In this document: positions 9,112 through 17,491 of the stretch, one piece after another
Layout: the number at the start of each line of letters is the position of its first letter
Numbering within the stretch: the stretch's first letter is position 1
Assembly (NCBI GenBank): GCA_963710645.1
Contig: CAVQBD010000009.1
Location: 1 to 64,000 of the forward strand
DNA: 64,000 nucleotides
Reading direction: 5' to 3'
DNA from: FEB-10 sp963710645
GTDB taxonomy: Bacteria; Acidobacteriota; Thermoanaerobaculia; Thermoanaerobaculales; Sulfomarinibacteraceae
Position numbers and translations under genes: made by a program
The notes under the pieces: generated by a model
Seen by the model: the letters and a program-made list of their open reading frames with translations, nothing else
What the model was told of the DNA's origin: nothing
Databases searched by the model: none

Positions 9112-10440
9112 ATGCACATTTGCGTTGTCGGAACTGGATATGTGGGTTTGGTGACCGGGGCGTGCCTGGCTGATTTCGGTATCAACGTCACCTGTGTGGA
9201 CAAGGATGCACGCAAAATCGACATGCTGCTGGGTGGCGAAATCCCCATCTATGAACCTGGGCTCGACGCCCTGGTGGCAAAGAACGCAACGGCCGGTCGT
9301 CTGCACTTCACGACCCACCTGGACTCGGCGATCCAGGCTGCGCTGGCGGTCTTTATCGCGGTGGGAACACCACCCAAGGAAGACGGTTCGGCTGACCTGT
9401 CGTATGTCATCCAGGTGGCAGAGTCCATCGCCGACAATCTCACCGGCTACAAAGTGATCGTGACCAAGTCCACCGTACCGATCGGGACCGGTCAATTGAT
9501 CGAGAAGACGATTTCCGAGCGCACAAACGGCGCCCACCCGTTCTCGGTGGTGTCAAACCCCGAATTCCTGCGCGAGGGTTCGGCCATCGAGGACTTCATG
9601 CGGCCCGACCGTGTGGTGATCGGCGCCCGAGATGCCCAGGCTGTGGCCATCATGAAGGACATCTACTCGCCGTTGTATCTGATCGAGACCCCGTTCGTGA
9701 TCACGAACGTCGAGTCATCGGAGTTGATCAAGTACGCCTCGAACGCCTTTCTCGCTACCAAGATCACCTTTATCAACGAGGTCGCTGAACTGTGTGAGCG
9801 GCTTGGGGCGGATGTTCACCACGTGTCCAAAGGGATGGGGCTGGACCGGCGGATCGGGCCGAAGTTCCTCCACCCGGGGCCCGGGTACGGCGGCTCCTGT
9901 TTTCCAAAGGACACCCAGGCGCTGGCCGAGATCGCCCGCGATGCCGGCCGCCCCTTCGACATTGTCGAGACGGTGGTCCAGGTCAACGACCGGATCAAAC
10001 AGCGCTCGGTGGACAAGGTTCGGGCCGCCCTCGGCGGCGATGCCAAAGACAAGACCGTGGCGGTTCTCGGTCTCTCCTTCAAACCGGAGACCGACGACAT
10101 GCGCGAATCGGCGGCCCTTCCGCTGGTCCACGGATTGGTTGCGGAGGGGGCATCGGTGCGGGCCTTCGACCCGGTCGCAATGGACAACGCGCGGGAGATG
10201 CTGCCCGAAGAAGTGGTCTATTGCATAGATTCCTACGACGCGGCCGAAGGGGCCGACGTCCTGGTCATCCTCACCGAGTGGAATCAGTTTCGGGTGCTCG
10301 ACCTCGAGCGCATACGGGACGTGATGGCGAAGCCCGCGGTGGTTGACCTGCGCAACGTCTACGACCCCGACAAGATGGCCGAGCGGGGATTCACTTACGA
10401 TTGCGTCGGTCGAGCGGCCGAGGATTTCCCGGGCGAATAA
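9112..10440 (+). CDS. ugd: UDP-glucose 6-dehydrogenase
   Basis: A 442-aa enzyme that oxidises UDP-glucose to UDP-glucuronate using two NAD+. The N-terminal Rossmann motif is VVGTGYVGLVTGACLADFG. The catalytic cysteine lies in GYGGSCFPKD, and the UDP-binding C-terminal domain has LGLSFKPETDDMRES. The length is that of the bacterial Ugd/TuaD family. GGAGG lies 7 nt before the ATG, and TAGAAT upstream is a plausible -10. UDP-glucuronate would feed the neighbouring aminotransferase and glycosyltransferase. Confidence 0.96.
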   Translation: MHICVVGTGYVGLVTGACLADFGINVTCVDKDARKIDMLLGGEIPIYEPGLDALVAKNATAGRLHFTTHLDSAIQAALAVFIAVGTPPKEDGSADLSYVIQVAESIADNLTGYKVIVTKSTVPIGTGQLIEKTISERTNGAHPFSVVSNPEFLREGSAIEDFMRPDRVVIGARDAQAVAIMKDIYSPLYLIETPFVITNVESSELIKYASNAFLATKITFINEVAELCERLGADVHHVSKGMGLDRRIGPKFLHPGPGYGGSCFPKDTQALAEIARDAGRPFDIVETVVQVNDRIKQRSVDKVRAALGGDAKDKTVAVLGLSFKPETDDMRESAALPLVHGLVAEGASVRAFDPVAMDNAREMLPEEVVYCIDSYDAAEGADVLVILTEWNQFRVLDLERIRDVMAKPAVVDLRNVYDPDKMAERGFTYDCVGRAAEDFPGE

Positions 10441-10496
10441 GAGATTGGACCTTTGGCCGGGTCGGGAACGCATCCGGGTCCGGGTTAAGCTGAGTC

Positions 10497-10904
10497 ATGG
10501 ACACCAAGCCGTCAGCACGCCTTGACGTCTGGCTCGATGTGGCCTGTCTGTTCAAGTCCCGATCTCAAGCTCAGCACGCATGCAAGCTGGGCCGTGTGGT
10601 TGTGAACGGCGACAAGGGAAAGGCCCACCGCCTGGTTCACCCGGGAGACGAGATCAGGATCTCGTTTCCCGGCGGCCGCAAGCGCATCGTCGAGGTCGCC
10701 GAAATCGAAAACACCAACGTTGCTCGCGCCCGCGCCCGTGAGCTCTATATAGATCACACCCCTAAACCCACCGCGGAGGAGATCGAACTCCGCCGCCTCC
10801 AGCGGTTCTCCGCCCCGCCGTCGAGACCCCGCGGCTCCGGCGCCCCAAAAAAGAAGGAGCGCCGATCCCTCCGTCGTGCAAAGGAAGGCTGGGAGGACTC
10901 CTAG
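10497..10904 (+). CDS. S4-domain RNA-binding protein (Hsp15-like)
   Basis: A 135-aa protein with one S4 domain at residues about 7-70 (RLDVWLDVACLFKSRSQAQ, then GRVVVNGDKGKAHRLVHPGD), the arrangement of Hsp15/HslR, which binds stalled 50S-peptidyl-tRNA complexes. The C-terminus is a basic, Pro/Arg/Lys-rich tail. There is no Shine-Dalgarno; a TAAGCT hexamer ends 5 nt before the ATG, suggesting a leaderless mRNA. Function is inferred from the domain only. Confidence 0.82.
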   Translation: MDTKPSARLDVWLDVACLFKSRSQAQHACKLGRVVVNGDKGKAHRLVHPGDEIRISFPGGRKRIVEVAEIENTNVARARARELYIDHTPKPTAEEIELRRLQRFSAPPSRPRGSGAPKKKERRSLRRAKEGWEDS

Positions 10905-11036
10905 CCCGCATATCTCACCGCCTTCCGGCTGCAAACGGTGAGTTTCGACCATCCAATCGTGGGACCGTTGACGCTGACGGTCGATTCCCACGGTACAATC
11001 TCCGATTGATCGAAGCGTTGAGGCGAGGAGGGGCTC

Positions 11037-12359
11037 ATGAGTGTCGCAGCATCGTGGGAGAAGCTCATTCTGGGCGGCGTCGTCGCCACCATGGAAGATG
11101 GCAGCGTGCCCATATCAAACGGGGCGGTGGCCATCGCCGACGGCAAGATCGCCGCTGTTGGTCCCGCCGAGGAACTGCTGGACCTCGCCCCCACCGGCGA
11201 GCTGCTCAACGCCGCCGGCTGCATCATCCTCCCCGGGCTGGTCAACACCCACTCCCACCTGGCCATGACCCTGCTGCGCGGGCTCGCCGACGACCTCCCG
11301 CTCAAAGAGTGGTTGGAGGACCACATCTGGCCTGCCGAGAAGGCCCACATGAACGCAGAGACCGTGCGGCTCGGCACTGAATTGGCCGCGGCCGAACAGT
11401 TGTTGGCGGGAGTGACCACGACCACCGACATGTATTTCTTCGGCAACGACGTTTGCGAGGTGCTCATCGAAGCGGGTCTCAGAGGAGTCGTGGCCGAAAG
11501 CCTGATCGACTTTCCCACCCCTCGGTGCGCCACCACCGACGAGATGTTCGCCAAACAAATCGAACTCATTGAGGCCTATCGTGACCATCCCCTGATCACG
11601 CCGTCGGTCGCCGCCCACGCCCCGTATACGGTATGTGCGGCGAACCTCGTCCGCGAGGCTGAGCTGGCCGAGGAACACGAGGTTCCGATGCAGATCCACC
11701 TGTCCGAAACCCTTTGGGAAGTGGAAAAGTCGCTCGAAGAAAAGGGGCTTTCACCAGTGGCCTACCTGGCCGATCTCGGGGTACTGTCAGAACGCACCGT
11801 AGCCGCGCACTGCGTCCACGTCTCTCCCGAGGACATCGAGTTGCTGCGGGAGTTCGACGTCGGAGTTGCCCACAACCCGGTGAGCAACCTCAAGCTGGCG
11901 TCCGGTATAGCGCCGGTGGCGGCCATGTCGGCCCAAGGAGTCAAACTCGGGCTCGGAACCGACGGTGCCGCCTCGAACAACACCCTCGACCTGCTTCGGG
12001 ACGCGCAAATCGCGTCCCTCTTGCACAAGGGAGCCTCGGGTGACCCCACCGTGCTGCCAGCCCGCGAGATCGTCGAAATGGCGACCATCGGCGGCGCCCG
12101 GGTATTGGGACTCGACCATCGCATCGGCACCCTCACAGAGGGCCGAGAGGCCGACATCGTGTGCATCGATGTGGGCCGGGTCCACACGACTCCTATGTAC
12201 GATCCGTTCTCCCATCTCGTATTCGCGGCCCGCGCGGGCGACGTCCGCCACGTGCTCGTTCGCGGCAAGACCCTGGTGCGCGACCACAAGCTGATGACGC
12301 TGGATATCGAGAGGATCCGCGCCAAGGCCAACGAGGTCGCGGAGCGGATTCAAGGCTGA
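11037..12359 (+). CDS. mtaD: Amidohydrolase, 5-methylthioadenosine/S-adenosylhomocysteine deaminase type
   Basis: A 440-aa metal-dependent hydrolase of the MtaD/SsnA/TrzN group. It shows the LPGLVNTHSHLAMTLLRG metal-binding motif, DDLPLKEWLEDHIWPAE (a substrate-recognition segment typical of MtaD), HAPYTVC, QIHLSET, HCVHV and LGTDGAASNN. These supply the expected His/His/His/Asp zinc or iron ligands. The likely substrates are S-adenosylhomocysteine, methylthioadenosine or adenosine. GAGGAGGGG precedes the ATG, with TACAAT at 10994-10999. The gene is followed by a composite repeat island. Confidence 0.9.
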   Translation: MSVAASWEKLILGGVVATMEDGSVPISNGAVAIADGKIAAVGPAEELLDLAPTGELLNAAGCIILPGLVNTHSHLAMTLLRGLADDLPLKEWLEDHIWPAEKAHMNAETVRLGTELAAAEQLLAGVTTTTDMYFFGNDVCEVLIEAGLRGVVAESLIDFPTPRCATTDEMFAKQIELIEAYRDHPLITPSVAAHAPYTVCAANLVREAELAEEHEVPMQIHLSETLWEVEKSLEEKGLSPVAYLADLGVLSERTVAAHCVHVSPEDIELLREFDVGVAHNPVSNLKLASGIAPVAAMSAQGVKLGLGTDGAASNNTLDLLRDAQIASLLHKGASGDPTVLPAREIVEMATIGGARVLGLDHRIGTLTEGREADIVCIDVGRVHTTPMYDPFSHLVFAARAGDVRHVLVRGKTLVRDHKLMTLDIERIRAKANEVAERIQG

Positions 12360-12361
12360 CC

Positions 12362-12484
12362 CTCCCACCCACCCAACCGGAGTGGGGGGGGGCGCGATCG
12401 GCGGGCGTGCCACTTCTGACAATTTCGGGTCATCGGCCCTTATGCAGCGTCTTCGTCTAGGCCCGAAAATTGTCAGGGGTGGCA
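12362..12484 (+). repeat. Composite repeat copy 1: C-rich clamp, 20-nt motif and variable-stem hairpin
   Basis: Immediately after the mtaD stop: C/G clamp (12362-12391), the motif GCGCGATCGGCGGGCGTGCC (12392-12411), and a hairpin in which TGCCAC-tt-CTGACAATTTCGGG (12408-12429) pairs with CCCGAAAATTGTCAG-gg-GTGGCA (12462-12484). The internal loop tt/gg also occurs in the copy at 43357-43432. The stem sequences of the copies differ but pairing is kept. Confidence 0.8.
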
Positions 12485-12612
12485 ACCGCGGGGAGGGCCA
12501 CGGGGAGATTGGGGCGCTGAAATCAGCGTATCGAAGCAAACGCGCGGGGCCAGGCACCGCCGCAGATATGTCGACCTCGCGCTGCGATTCGATTTCGACG
12601 GTGCCTGGCGCC
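12485..12612 (+). repeat. Composite repeat copy 1: GGCAACC/CGGGGAG segment and GGTGCC-bounded module
   Basis: The segment beginning GGCAACCGCGGGGAGGG, then GGGGAGATTGGGGCGCTGAA, is followed at 12547-12612 by a 66-nt module starting GGCCAGGCACC and ending GGTGCCTGGCGCC. It shares GCCGCAGAT and CGATTCGATTTCGAC with the copies at 21236-21302 and 30465-30531. No gene is visible in 12360-12728. Confidence 0.8.
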
Positions 12613-12670
12613 GACCGGCGAATTGTGAGGACGGGCAAGGGCCGCTCCCGCTCCCCCGCTCCCTGCATAT

Positions 12671-12700
12671 TGTTCACTATTCACTGTTCACTATTCACTG
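12671..12700. repeat. TGTTCAC/TATTCAC heptamer tract
   Basis: Four 7-nt units alternate TGTTCAC, TATTCAC, TGTTCAC, TATTCAC (12671-12698), ending 9 nt before a TATACT hexamer (12708-12713) that may be the -10 of the following stress-protein gene. Confidence 0.75.
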
Positions 12701-12728
12701 AAATCGTATACTGAGCCGGGAGGCCCCA

Positions 12729-13613
12729 ATGACCACCACACCGGAGCGGATCCTCGCGGCCACCGATTTTTCTGACACGGCCGTACACGCCCAACGAGCC
12801 GCGGTTGAGCTGGCCCACGCCTTTGGGGCTGAACTCCACGTCCTGCACGTGCAGGTGCTCCTCGATGAACCTCACCTGGACGAGGAACAGCTCGCGAAGA
12901 TTCAGCGGCTTCTCGAACCGGCCGAGGGCAAAAAGCGCCGGGTTCTCGAAACGCCGACCGTTGACCGGCGAATCGAATTCCACACCCATCTGGTGAGAGG
13001 CCTCAACGCCGCCGAAGTGATCTCCGAGACCTGCGGAAACCTGAATTGCGACCTCATCGTGATGGGGACCCACGGGCGGCGCGGACTCGGCCACCTGTTT
13101 CTGGGGTCGGTCACCGAAAAAGTCGTCCGATCCGCACCCGCCCCGGTCTTGACCGTGCGCCCCGACGCCCGGCTGCCCTCCGACGGTGTGTCGCGAATCA
13201 TGGTTCCGCACGATTTTTCGGAGCAGTCTGCGGAGGCAGTAAGTCACGCAGCCGCCTGGGCCGCGGCCTTCGACGCAGAGGTCACTCTTTTCCATGTCGT
13301 CGAACCGGTTGTCTATCCGGAATTCTACTCGGTGGACCTCCTGCCTGACGAGATGAAGGGCCGAATCAAGGAACGGTCCCTGGAGGCGCTCCGGAAGGCC
13401 GCGGACGAGCTTCTCCCGGGAGTCTCGACCCAGGTGGAGGTGGTTGTGGGCCGCGCCTCGGAGCGGATCGTCGATGCGGCCGTGCCCGAACGCTTCGATC
13501 TCGTGGTGATGGGCACCAAGGGTCTGTCCGCCGTCGAACACCTGCTGATGGGATCGGTGGCCGAGAATGTGCTTCGCCGCTGCGAGCTCCCGCTGCTCGC
13601 GGTCCGCAGCTGA
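12729..13613 (+). CDS. Universal stress protein with two Usp domains
   Basis: A 294-aa tandem UspA-type protein. Domain 1 (about 1-145) opens with RILAATDFSDTAVHA and closes with the ATP-binding motif GTHGRRGLGHLFLGSV followed by VRSAPAPVLTVR. Domain 2 (about 155-294) opens with RIMVPHDFSEQSAEA and closes with GTKGLSAVEHLLMGSV and LPLLAVR. Both retain the G-2X-G-9X-G(S/T) pattern, the second with weaker glycine spacing. The role is presumably ATP-binding stress signalling in the cytosol; no target can be named. GGGAGG precedes the ATG. Confidence 0.9.
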   Translation: MTTTPERILAATDFSDTAVHAQRAAVELAHAFGAELHVLHVQVLLDEPHLDEEQLAKIQRLLEPAEGKKRRVLETPTVDRRIEFHTHLVRGLNAAEVISETCGNLNCDLIVMGTHGRRGLGHLFLGSVTEKVVRSAPAPVLTVRPDARLPSDGVSRIMVPHDFSEQSAEAVSHAAAWAAAFDAEVTLFHVVEPVVYPEFYSVDLLPDEMKGRIKERSLEALRKAADELLPGVSTQVEVVVGRASERIVDAAVPERFDLVVMGTKGLSAVEHLLMGSVAENVLRRCELPLLAVRS

Positions 13614-13666
13614 ATGGCGTTTTCGAGAGCGGTACAGGACGCCTCCGGGCGGCGACGGGTGTAGAC

Positions 13667-14257
13667 GTGGGCATCGAGTTGGTGGTTGGGTTGGGGAACC
13701 CCGGCGACCGGTACGCCAGCACCCGGCACAACGTGGGTTTCCGAGTGGTGGAGGAGCTGGCCTCCCGCCACGGGACGGCTGGGTGGGTGAGATTCGAGTT
13801 GTGCCATGTCACCTCGGTCTGGCTCGCACCGCGACTCCTGTTGGCGCGACCGGTCACATTCATGAACCGATCCGGAGACGCTGTGGAGTGGTTGCTCGAC
13901 CACCTCGAAATCCAACCGGACCAGATGTTGGTGGTGCTGGACGATGTGGACCTGGCGCTCGGGACCCTGCGGCTCCGATCTGCCGGTGGCCCGGGTACCC
14001 ACAACGGCCTGCGGGACGTGTGCGATCGAGTTGGCGACAGCTTCCCGCGACTTCGACTCGGTGTTCGCGGTGACGACGGCTGGGACGATTTGGCCTCATA
14101 CGTCCTGTCACCGTTCACTCAGGAGGAACTTCTCCCGGCCGAGGCCATGGTGAAGAGGGCGGCCGACGCGGCCGAGACCGCGAACCAGGACGGCCTGGTC
14201 CTCGCCATGAGTCGGTTCAACGGCCCACCCCCACCCGAACCAGCGGTTGGGGGCTAG
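13667..14257 (+). CDS. pth: Peptidyl-tRNA hydrolase
   Basis: A 196-aa enzyme that releases tRNA from prematurely dropped peptidyl-tRNA. Family residues are all visible: GLGNPGDRYASTRHNVGF (Asn and catalytic His), FMNRSGDAV, VVLDDVDLALGTLRLR (catalytic Asp) and GGPGTHNGLRDV. The GTG at 13667 is the start, giving MGIELVVGLGNPG. In many bacteria pth follows prs-rplY; here it faces them convergently, and the rplY stop is 108 bp away with a terminator between. Confidence 0.94.
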   Translation: MGIELVVGLGNPGDRYASTRHNVGFRVVEELASRHGTAGWVRFELCHVTSVWLAPRLLLARPVTFMNRSGDAVEWLLDHLEIQPDQMLVVLDDVDLALGTLRLRSAGGPGTHNGLRDVCDRVGDSFPRLRLGVRGDDGWDDLASYVLSPFTQEELLPAEAMVKRAADAAETANQDGLVLAMSRFNGPPPPEPAVGG

Positions 14258-14272
14258 ATCCCCCGCCCACCC

Positions 14273-14307
14273 GAGGCATGAGGTATGGGTTTTGAGGTGT
14301 GAGGCCC
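14273..14307. repeat. G-rich heptamer tract after pth
   Basis: After the pth stop and CCCCCGCCCACCC come five 7-nt units in phase: GAGGCAT, GAGGTAT, GGGTTTT, GAGGTGT, GAGGCCC. The last merges into the terminator stem. Confidence 0.7.
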
Positions 14308-14333
14308 CCCGCGCACCTGGTGCGCGGGGTTTT
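14307..14333 (+). terminator. Intrinsic terminator of pth
   Basis: CCCCGCGCACC (14307-14317) pairs perfectly with GGTGCGCGGGG (14319-14329) and is followed by TTTT. The T-run orientation serves pth on the plus strand. Confidence 0.8.
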
Positions 14334-14364
14334 CGAATTCCGAATTTCAGAGGATCGGGGAGCC

Positions 14365-15054
14365 CTACTCGGCCCCTTCCTCGTCCTCCTTGCCCTTCTT
14401 GATCAGCTCCGGCTCGGCCATTTCCGTGGTCAGGAGCTCCTCGCCTTCGATCTCTTCCTCTTCGACCTCTTCCTCGACCTTACGCGGTGCCTCGACCAGC
14501 AGGACCACACGATTGAGATCCTCGAGGAACTTCGCACTGGGCGGCAGTTCGCCAACGAGGTCCTCCACCCGAACACTCGAGCCTATGTCGAGGTCGGTAA
14601 TGTCGATCACGATCTTGTCGATCATCTCGCGCGGCAGGACTTCCACGTCGAGCTCCCGAGTGACGAAATCGGTGCGCCCGCCGAGGCGGACTCCGATGCT
14701 GTCGCCCGTCAACTCCACCGGCACCGATACGGTCAGCTTCTGGCCGCGGGTGACTCGGATGAAGTCAAAATGAAGGAACCGCCCGGAGATCGGGTCGGCC
14801 TGGTAATCCTTGATCATGGCCCGCCGCTCTTCCTTCGCCCCCTTGAGCTTGAGCAGGAAAATGGTATTGCCTCCAGCGCCCTGTTTCAGCAGCTCTTTGA
14901 TGGCTTCCTCTTCGACACTGATCGCAACGGCGTCCTTGTCGCCGCCGTAGAGCACGGCTGGAACCATGCCTTCCCGACGGAGCTTGCGGACCGCAGACTT
15001 CCCGGCCTCGGTGCGCTTCTCGACTGTGATGACGATATCGGCAGTTTCACTCAT
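14365..15054 (-). CDS. rplY: 50S ribosomal protein L25 / general stress protein Ctc
   Basis: A 229-aa long-form L25 (TL5/Ctc type). The N-terminal 5S rRNA-binding domain contains RTEAGKSAVRKLRREGMVPAVLYGG, with LLKLKGAKEERRAMIKDYQ following. The C-terminal domain (about 95-190) has SVRVEDLVGELPPSAKFLEDLNRVVLLV split by short linkers. It ends in a very acidic Glu-rich tail (VEEEVEEEEIEGEE), as in other long L25 proteins. It lies 26 nt downstream of prs and is probably co-transcribed with it. Confidence 0.93.
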   Translation of the reverse strand: MSETADIVITVEKRTEAGKSAVRKLRREGMVPAVLYGGDKDAVAISVEEEAIKELLKQGAGGNTIFLLKLKGAKEERRAMIKDYQADPISGRFLHFDFIRVTRGQKLTVSVPVELTGDSIGVRLGGRTDFVTRELDVEVLPREMIDKIVIDITDLDIGSSVRVEDLVGELPPSAKFLEDLNRVVLLVEAPRKVEEEVEEEEIEGEELLTTEMAEPELIKKGKEDEEGAE

Positions 15055-15080
15055 TTTTCGACTCCCTCAAAATCAATAAT

Positions 15081-16028
15081 CTAGACGAACAGGCTGGAGA
15101 CCGACGCCCCGTCGTGGATCCTGCGGATCGCTTCACCGAGCAGCACCGCAAGTGAGAGCTGCTCGATTTTCGGGCATCGCACGGCATCTTCGCGCAGCGC
15201 GAGCGTGTCGGTCACCCAGACTGTCTCGATCGGACTGGATATGATTCTCTCGATGGCCGGACCGGAAAAAACCGGGTGGACCCCGGCGGCATGCACGCTG
15301 CGCGCCCCACGGTCCATCAACGCCTCCGCCGACCGGACCAGGGTCCCGGCGGTGTCGATGATGTCGTCCACGATGACGCAGTCGCACCCCTCCACCGAGC
15401 CGATGACATTCATGATCTCGGCTTTGTTGGCTTCCGGGCGCCGCTTATCCATGATGGCCAGGTCCACATGCAGCCGCTTGGCGAATGCCCGAGCGCGTTC
15501 GACGCCACCTGCATCCGGCGACACAAGGACAAGGTTTTCCAGGTTCTTCCTACGAATGGCCTCGATCAAAACCGGCGCGGCATAGAGGTGATCCACAGGA
15601 ATGTCGAAGAAACCCTGGATCTGGGCAGCGTGAAGATCGATGGTCAGCACGCGGCCGGCGCCCGCGGTGGTGATCAGATTGGCGACCAGTTTGGCGGTGA
15701 TCGGAACTCGGGGCGCATCTTTGCGGTCCTGCCTCGCGTAGCCCATGTAGGGCATGACGACACAGATTCTCGACGGAGACGCCCGCCGAAACGCATCGAG
15801 CATGATCAACAGCTCGATCAGACTCTGGTTGACTGGATTTCCCGTGGGCTGGACGATGAAGACGTCGGCGCCGCGGACGTTGTCCTCGATCTGGCAGAAA
15901 ATCTCGCCGTCGGAAAAGGTGCCGAGGCGCACTCTCCCCATCTCGATCTGCAGATAGCCGCAGATCGCCTCCGTCAGCGGCACATTCGCCCGCCCGGAAA
16001 AGACCAACAACGGTTGTTCCTTCAGCAT
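15081..16028 (-). CDS. prs: Ribose-phosphate pyrophosphokinase
   Basis: A 315-aa PRPP synthase making 5-phosphoribosyl 1-diphosphate from ribose-5-phosphate and ATP, supplying nucleotide, His and Trp synthesis. Visible motifs are FSDGEIFCQIEDNVRG (ATP/substrate flap), MPYMGYARQDRKD, TIDLHAAQIQGFF, SPDAGGVERARAFAKRL and the PRPP loop CVIVDDIIDTAGTL. The start at 16028 gives the standard N-terminus MLKEQPLLVFSGRAN; the frame remains open upstream but runs through the tRNA gene. tRNA-Gln sits 16 nt upstream, so one transcript is likely. Confidence 0.95.
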   Translation of the reverse strand: MLKEQPLLVFSGRANVPLTEAICGYLQIEMGRVRLGTFSDGEIFCQIEDNVRGADVFIVQPTGNPVNQSLIELLIMLDAFRRASPSRICVVMPYMGYARQDRKDAPRVPITAKLVANLITTAGAGRVLTIDLHAAQIQGFFDIPVDHLYAAPVLIEAIRRKNLENLVLVSPDAGGVERARAFAKRLHVDLAIMDKRRPEANKAEIMNVIGSVEGCDCVIVDDIIDTAGTLVRSAEALMDRGARSVHAAGVHPVFSGPAIERIISSPIETVWVTDTLALREDAVRCPKIEQLSLAVLLGEAIRRIHDGASVSSLFV

Positions 16029-16044
16029 TGAACCGCCTGCTCTT

Positions 16045-16119
16045 TGGCTGGGGCGGCAGGATTCGAACCTGCGAATGCCGGATCCAAAGACCGGTGGCTT
16101 ACCACTTGCCGACGCCCCA
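16045..16119 (-). tRNA. tRNA-Gln (anticodon TTG)
   Basis: A 75-nt cloverleaf on the minus strand. Acceptor stem TGGGGCG pairs with CGCCCCA, with discriminator G and an encoded CCA end. The D-arm contains AAGTGGTAAG, the anticodon loop CTTTGGA carries TTG, and the T-arm contains GGTTCGAATCC. It lies just upstream of prs, the classic tRNA-Gln-prs linkage. Confidence 0.96.
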
Positions 16120-16179
16120 CGCGCCGCGAAGTATAGCCCATGTCTCGTCTCATGGCAGAGATTCCAGTGATCCCGACCG

Positions 16180-16575
16180 TCAGTCTCTGTCCTGGTGCTG
16201 CGATGTGGCGTCCGCGGTCCAGAATTCCTCGTTGAACAACTTGGCGGACAGCCGGTCGAGGACCGACTGACGACCTTGTTTGCCCGCTGACCCATCCGAC
16301 GCGCCCACCACCACGAAGTCCTTGACGGCCCGGTCAAACTCTTCCAGAACCCGGTCCTCGATCTCCTTACGAGTCTCGCTGTTCAGCGGGTGCGCGATAT
16401 CGCGCATCTGACCGTTGCGTGCCTTCCTCGCCGGCATGGTCACAAAAAACTGGCCCTCACGCCCCTCGAGGACGCGCAGGTCGTTCACGATGAAACTGTC
16501 GTCGATCACGATGCTTGCAAAGGCACGGACCTTTCCGCCCTTGGCGGGATTGATGCGAACTTCTGTCACCTTCAT
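16180..16575 (-). CDS. spoVG: SpoVG family septation/RNA-binding regulator
   Basis: A 131-aa SpoVG protein. The conserved N-terminal domain covers residues about 1-85: MKVTEVRINPAKGGKVRAFA, SIVIDDSFIVNDLRVLEG and FFVTMPARKARNGQMRDIAHP. The remaining 45 residues form a variable Ala/Asp/Gln-rich tail. In Firmicutes SpoVG binds DNA and RNA and affects septation; here there is no sign of sporulation. The ATG at 16575 has GAGGAGG upstream; a longer frame to 16635 lacks support. It lies upstream of tRNA-Gln-prs. Confidence 0.93.
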   Translation of the reverse strand: MKVTEVRINPAKGGKVRAFASIVIDDSFIVNDLRVLEGREGQFFVTMPARKARNGQMRDIAHPLNSETRKEIEDRVLEEFDRAVKDFVVVGASDGSAGKQGRQSVLDRLSAKLFNEEFWTADATSQHQDRD

Positions 16576-16762
16576 TTCAACGCCTCCTCGTTCGTGGCTA
16601 CGGGAGTTGTCGGCTGCGGCCGAGCAACACGCCACGGTGGGACACTCGCTGCTTCGCCGCGAGAGGCCTTACGTTAGCTTTGGTTGGGGTTCAGGTCAAC
16701 CTCGCTGGAACCCGCCGGATCATCTTGACTCCCGTGGAGGAGCCCCGGTGCAACCGACTGAA
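16576..16762. other. Gap between the LolB-like gene and spoVG, nothing distinct seen
   Basis: 187 bp with no convincing ORF or heptamer tract. The spoVG promoter presumably lies here on the minus strand, because the gap is long for an operon of otherwise touching genes. Confidence 0.35.
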
Positions 16763-17491
16763 TCACCGCCCCGTTCCGCCGCAGTCCGGCAGCGACGGTA
16801 ACGACGGCAATTCGCTCAAGGTGTCCCACTCGAGACGGACGAGCTCCAACTCTGCCCACCGGCCATCAGCGCTATCCACTCGGAGCCACCCCGGAACCGA
16901 GCCCGAGTGCTGCTTGAGTTGTAACCTCCACGCTCCTGCTCCTGCAGGTCCCTCTGCGGCAACGACCCGCCACGGATCACCGGCCACCGTTATCGTGGCC
17001 GACCAATCCGCGCCCACGATTTCCAGTGTGCCGTCCTCGGTGGGATTGATCCGGTCCTCACCTGCGGCGGGCAAGCGACCACCCAGGAGTCGAGCCGCCT
17101 GCGGAAGAGGAATGGCCGCCACCCCGAGAACCGACGACAGATCACCACCCCGAAGCTGGCAACCCTGCCGTAGATCGAAGAGTCGCGTTTGGCCGCCATG
17201 TTCCCAGGCCACCAGAGACACCATCGAACCGAATGGTTCGCTGACGGTCAGGCGTCCCTCCTGACCCAACTCGACGATGGACAAACGAAGGCCCCCCGAT
17301 GAGGGAATTCTGAGGTGGTAGAGGGCCGCCAAGTCTCCCGACATGGGCTTACTGAGCGCCGCCTGGGCGTCAGCCAACCCATCCGCAGTCGGGTGGGCAG
17401 CGCCGGTGGTACTCCGGCATCCCGCCACGAAACCGACCCACAGGACCGCGAGGCTGATGACTGCGAGTCGGCACATCCAACGACCGAACAT
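16763..17491 (-). CDS. Lipoprotein, probable LolB-like outer-membrane protein
   Basis: A 242-aa protein with a lipoprotein signal: MFGRWMCRLAVISLAVLWVG, then FVAGC at the lipobox. The mature part is rich in beta-type segments (LRLSIVELGQEGRLTVSEPFGSMV) and has the look of the LolB/LolA half-barrel. Sequence alone does not prove this. Context helps: a TPR protein, lolB, ispE, tRNA-Gln, prs, rplY and pth form a known gene order in many Proteobacteria, and this gene sits in the lolB slot, with ispE absent. Its start codon overlaps the TPR gene's stop. Confidence 0.7.
   Translation of the reverse strand: MFGRWMCRLAVISLAVLWVGFVAGCRSTTGAAHPTADGLADAQAALSKPMSGDLAALYHLRIPSSGGLRLSIVELGQEGRLTVSEPFGSMVSLVAWEHGGQTRLFDLRQGCQLRGGDLSSVLGVAAIPLPQAARLLGGRLPAAGEDRINPTEDGTLEIVGADWSATITVAGDPWRVVAAEGPAGAGAWRLQLKQHSGSVPGWLRVDSADGRWAELELVRLEWDTLSELPSLPSLPDCGGTGR

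Noticed and set aside
16029..16337. Longer prs start overlapping tRNA-Gln
   Set aside because: The extension would translate through the tRNA; the ATG at 16028 gives the family N-terminus.
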